A stretch of DNA of 9,101 nucleotides from a bacterium. Lineage in GTDB: Bacteria; Krumholzibacteriota; Krumholzibacteriia; LZORAL124-64-63. Of this stretch, positions 7,129-9,101 are shown one piece after another. The DNA is taken from assembly GCA_018652925.1 (NCBI GenBank), contig JABIBH010000076.1, positions 1-9,101 of the forward strand, read 5' to 3'. How positions within the stretch are numbered: the stretch's first letter is position 1; every line of letters starts with the position of its first letter. The notes below the pieces were generated by a model, which saw only the letters and a program-made list of their open reading frames with translations, had not been told where the DNA came from and searched no databases. The translations under genes were made by a program, and so were the position numbers.

Positions 7129-7155
7129 GTAAAAAAAAAGAGATACAGGTATAAT
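7127..7155 (+). promoter_or_regulatory. Promoter for the lipoprotein / Kazal unit
   Basis: A perfect -10 TATAAT (7150-7155) lies 17 bp downstream of TTGTAA (7127-7132, four of six -35 matches). The -35 overlaps the end of the terminator T-run, so one transcription unit stops exactly where the next begins. The predicted start near 7162 leaves a leader of about 23 nt without a Shine-Dalgarno. Confidence 0.6.
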
Positions 7156-7184
7156 CACCAAGAGATAATTTAACCAAAAATAAA

Positions 7185-7733
7185 ATGAAAAAAACAATTC
7201 TCACAATGGTTTGCATAGGGCTCATAACTCTTACAGGATGTACAGGTTCTAAATGGACAAAAGACATTTCGGCTATGCCAGAAGAACAAAAAGCACAACA
7301 TCTCGCAGCAGTAGAAGAAAAACTAACAATTATTGATGAAGTCCCCACTGACAGTGGCGCTCACTTTGAACTAGCTTTTCATTATGAGGCATTAGGAGAA
7401 TACAAGGATGCAGTGAAAATTTACAAACAAACATTAGAGTTAGATCCAGGACACATTGTTGCTATGAACAATGTGGCAGGAATTTATGAAGAAGTAGGTG
7501 ATTACGAGGAAGCAGCTATGTACATAAAAAGGTTGTATGAACTAAGACCAGCAATCCCTGAAGTAATAAAAGACACAATAAGAATCCTTCTCAAAGCAGG
7601 AGAAACAGAGAACGCCCAGGCCGCTCTGGAAAATTTCGCTTCGATAGCAAGCACCCAGGGCTCTCAAGAGATGAATGATATTGCAAGCGACCTATTCAAG
7701 GAAATTGTTGACTATAAAAATAACAACAAATAA
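7185..7733 (+). CDS. TPR-repeat lipoprotein
   Basis: This 182-residue protein begins with a lipoprotein signal: MKKT, a hydrophobic core and the lipobox LTGC with the modified cysteine at C19. The mature protein should be lipid-anchored on the outer face of the membrane. After a short Lys/Glu-rich helix, two clear tetratricopeptide repeats follow: about 57-88 (FELAFHYEALGEYKDAVKIY, then LELDP) and about 91-122 (NNVAGIYEEVGDYEEAAMYI, then YELRP). A weaker third helix pair is at 125-156. TPRs are helical scaffolds for protein-protein contacts, so a role in assembling or holding envelope proteins is plausible but inferred. The start is fixed by the signal peptide; the upstream A-rich stretch has no Shine-Dalgarno. 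The Kazal/SLH gene begins 25 bp after its stop with no terminator between, so the two are probably co-transcribed. Confidence 0.85.
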   Translation: MKKTILTMVCIGLITLTGCTGSKWTKDISAMPEEQKAQHLAAVEEKLTIIDEVPTDSGAHFELAFHYEALGEYKDAVKIYKQTLELDPGHIVAMNNVAGIYEEVGDYEEAAMYIKRLYELRPAIPEVIKDTIRILLKAGETENAQAALENFASIASTQGSQEMNDIASDLFKEIVDYKNNNK

Positions 7734-7758
7734 TTAATCTTTTAAACCCCCACCTCCT

Positions 7759-9101
7759 ATGAATTTCAAAAAAACGATTGCTTCAGTAGCAGTAGTTTCT
7801 CTCTGTCTACTAAACATTGGAATAGCAAGCGCTCTTCCAACAATTCAGTCCGCTCTAGATGAAACCTTCAGTAAAAACCAGGCTCCGGAACAGCTTTCAA
7901 ACATAACCATCACAGAAGACGCAGAAGAAAGTTTTATAAAAGAAGGAGTCCTGAAAATTACAATTCCCGACACTTTAGAAATGATTTTCGACACCGAGAG
8001 AACAGTTTTAGAATTTACCGTATTCGGTACAGCAGTTGATAATGGGAAGGTTCTAGCAGAGCCAGTCCTCACCTTTGAAGACGGAGATAAAACATTGGTT
8101 GTACCAATTGAAGAAGACTTTGAACCTGGTGAAGTCCTAACAATTACAAAGTGTTATGTAGAGGGGTTTCACTCAACATCAATCAGCTCAGATCATCTAG
8201 AATTAACAGTCAATGATGACCCAACTATATATGAAGATAGTGCCGATCTTAATATAACAATTAGTACTTACTCTGACAGTCGTGATCCAGACGCACCTAG
8301 TAATATTGAAATACAAGACACAGAAGGTGGTGTCAAAATGACTTGGACCGATCCCACCGATCTAGATTTATACAGAATAAAGATCCTACGAGGCAAAAAT
8401 GATGCGCCTGTTGATGGGACTCCATACGTGGAAGTTCTTCCAGGAGAAGAAGAATACATCGATACAGACGTTGTAGAAGGAGATACGGTCAAATATATGT
8501 TCAGGGCCAGCGATGGGCCTAATACAGGCGACACGACGGTAGAGCACGTATTTGTTGTTGGTTCAACAATTGTAGAAGAGCCAGAAGCTGAACCAGAGGT
8601 GGAACCAGTTGTCGAAGACACAGACGAAGATCCTGAACCAGTTCTCATAAACGAAGAAGGTTTCTGCACCTTAGAATATCTCCCAGTCTGTAGTGCAAAT
8701 GGAGTCACGTATCCAAACTCATGCGTAGCAGAAAAAAGTGGAGCAACTGTTGAAACAGAAGGAGAATGTGAAACCCCATACTGTGAAGTCACAGACGAAC
8801 CAGTATGTGGAGTAGATGGAATTACCTATCCAAACGGATGTTCTCTGGAAAAGAACGACATAATGAAGGCATACGACGGGGAGTGCGATATAGAGTATTG
8901 TCCTGTTGAATACGAACCTGTATGTGCTGCTGACGGAGAAACCTATACGAATGAATGTGTGGCCGAGAAAGCAGGAACTGAAATGTCTACGTTTGGAGAA
9001 TGTTCAGAAACAGAGGATGAACCTTTGTTCACTGATACGGAAACCCATTGGGCAAAAGACAAAGTAGAATCAATGGCAGAAAAAGAAATAGTAGAAGGAA
9101 A
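7759..9101 (+). CDS. Secreted FN3-like / triple Kazal / SLH protein, 3' end cut by window edge
   Basis: The ATG at 7759 opens a frame that continues past the right edge (447 codons visible). A signal peptide (MNFKK, hydrophobic core, ASA at 23-25) is followed by an unassigned beta-rich region (about 30-170), an FN3-like domain (about 179-268; VKMTWTDPTDLDLYRIKILR), and a Glu/Pro/Val linker. Three tandem Kazal-like domains follow at 303-337, 342-376 and 381-415, with identical cysteine spacing C-x7-C-x10-C-x14-C and a 39-residue period. An SLH domain starts at 424 (FTDTETHWAKD) and runs out of the window. Kazal domains are serine-protease inhibitors. The first loop, CTLEY.P.C, matches ovomucoid third domain, putting the P1 residues at L305, V344 and V383. 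The usual C1-C5 disulfide is absent. I infer a protease inhibitor held on the S-layer. The start lacks a Shine-Dalgarno and is instead preceded by CACCTCCT. Confidence 0.88.
   Translation, partial: MNFKKTIASVAVVSLCLLNIGIASALPTIQSALDETFSKNQAPEQLSNITITEDAEESFIKEGVLKITIPDTLEMIFDTERTVLEFTVFGTAVDNGKVLAEPVLTFEDGDKTLVVPIEEDFEPGEVLTITKCYVEGFHSTSISSDHLELTVNDDPTIYEDSADLNITISTYSDSRDPDAPSNIEIQDTEGGVKMTWTDPTDLDLYRIKILRGKNDAPVDGTPYVEVLPGEEEYIDTDVVEGDTVKYMFRASDGPNTGDTTVEHVFVVGSTIVEEPEAEPEVEPVVEDTDEDPEPVLINEEGFCTLEYLPVCSANGVTYPNSCVAEKSGATVETEGECETPYCEVTDEPVCGVDGITYPNGCSLEKNDIMKAYDGECDIEYCPVEYEPVCAADGETYTNECVAEKAGTEMSTFGECSETEDEPLFTDTETHWAKDKVESMAEKEIVEG
8665..9003 (+). repeat. 117-bp tandem repeat encoding three Kazal-like domains
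   Basis: Three in-frame units of 39 codons (from 8665, 8782 and 8899) each encode C-x7-C-x10-C-x14-C, with a PVC(G/A/S)..G.TY.N.C core and four linker residues between units. The nucleotide sequences have diverged substantially, so the duplication is old and maintained at the protein level. Confidence 0.85.

Noticed and set aside
8268..8792. A 174-codon minus-strand frame rich in Ser/Thr/Val
   Set aside because: It is antisense to the FN3-like/Kazal gene, whose domains are recognisable in the other strand. The composition is that of a reverse-complement shadow.

Overview
The window looks like chromosomal DNA from a bacterium with a surface (S-) layer. It carries two proteins with S-layer homology (SLH) domains, a lipobox lipoprotein and a glycosyltransferase. 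All four genes read in the standard code, including a 1,516-codon frame with no in-frame TGA, so UGA-as-glycine recoding (Gracilibacteria/Absconditabacteria) is not in use. None of the four starts has a recognisable Shine-Dalgarno sequence. The SLH proteins, large Asp-rich surface protein, absent Shine-Dalgarno signals and AT-rich spacers would fit a candidate-phylum bacterium such as a Peregrinibacteria-like lineage. That placement is an inference at low confidence. No tRNA, rRNA, CRISPR array or insertion sequence was found.

Layout. (1) Positions 1597 to 2, minus strand: the first 532 codons of a GT-B (GT4-like) glycosyltransferase that runs off the left edge. It contains three Gly/Ser/Ala-rich inserts that coincide with GC-rich islands. 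(2) 1598-2491: an unusually long (894 bp) spacer between divergent genes. It holds a good minus-strand promoter for the glycosyltransferase, an A/C-rich T-poor tract, and a series of perfect or near-perfect stem-loops in the 460 bp upstream of the S-layer gene. These suggest a long structured leader or an unrecognised RNA. (3) 2492-7042, plus: a large S-layer protein with a signal peptide, three SLH domains, an Asp-rich linker, about six diverged beta-sandwich units, and a carbohydrate-binding-like jelly roll inserted in the last unit. (4) A strong intrinsic terminator, immediately followed by a promoter with a perfect TATAAT. (5) 7185-7733, plus: a small TPR lipoprotein. (6) 7759 to the right edge, plus: a secreted protein with an N-terminal beta region, an FN3-like domain, three tandem four-cysteine Kazal-like inhibitor domains, and the start of an SLH domain.

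Together the genes form a cell-surface locus. The S-layer protein is its own transcription unit, probably highly expressed. The TPR lipoprotein and the SLH-anchored Kazal protein form a second, probably bicistronic unit. The divergent glycosyltransferase could glycosylate surface material, though nothing in the sequence ties it directly to the S-layer. The most distinctive item is the S-layer-anchored triple Kazal protein, whose first reactive loop closely resembles that of avian ovomucoid third domain. The structured leader upstream of the S-layer gene is the second.
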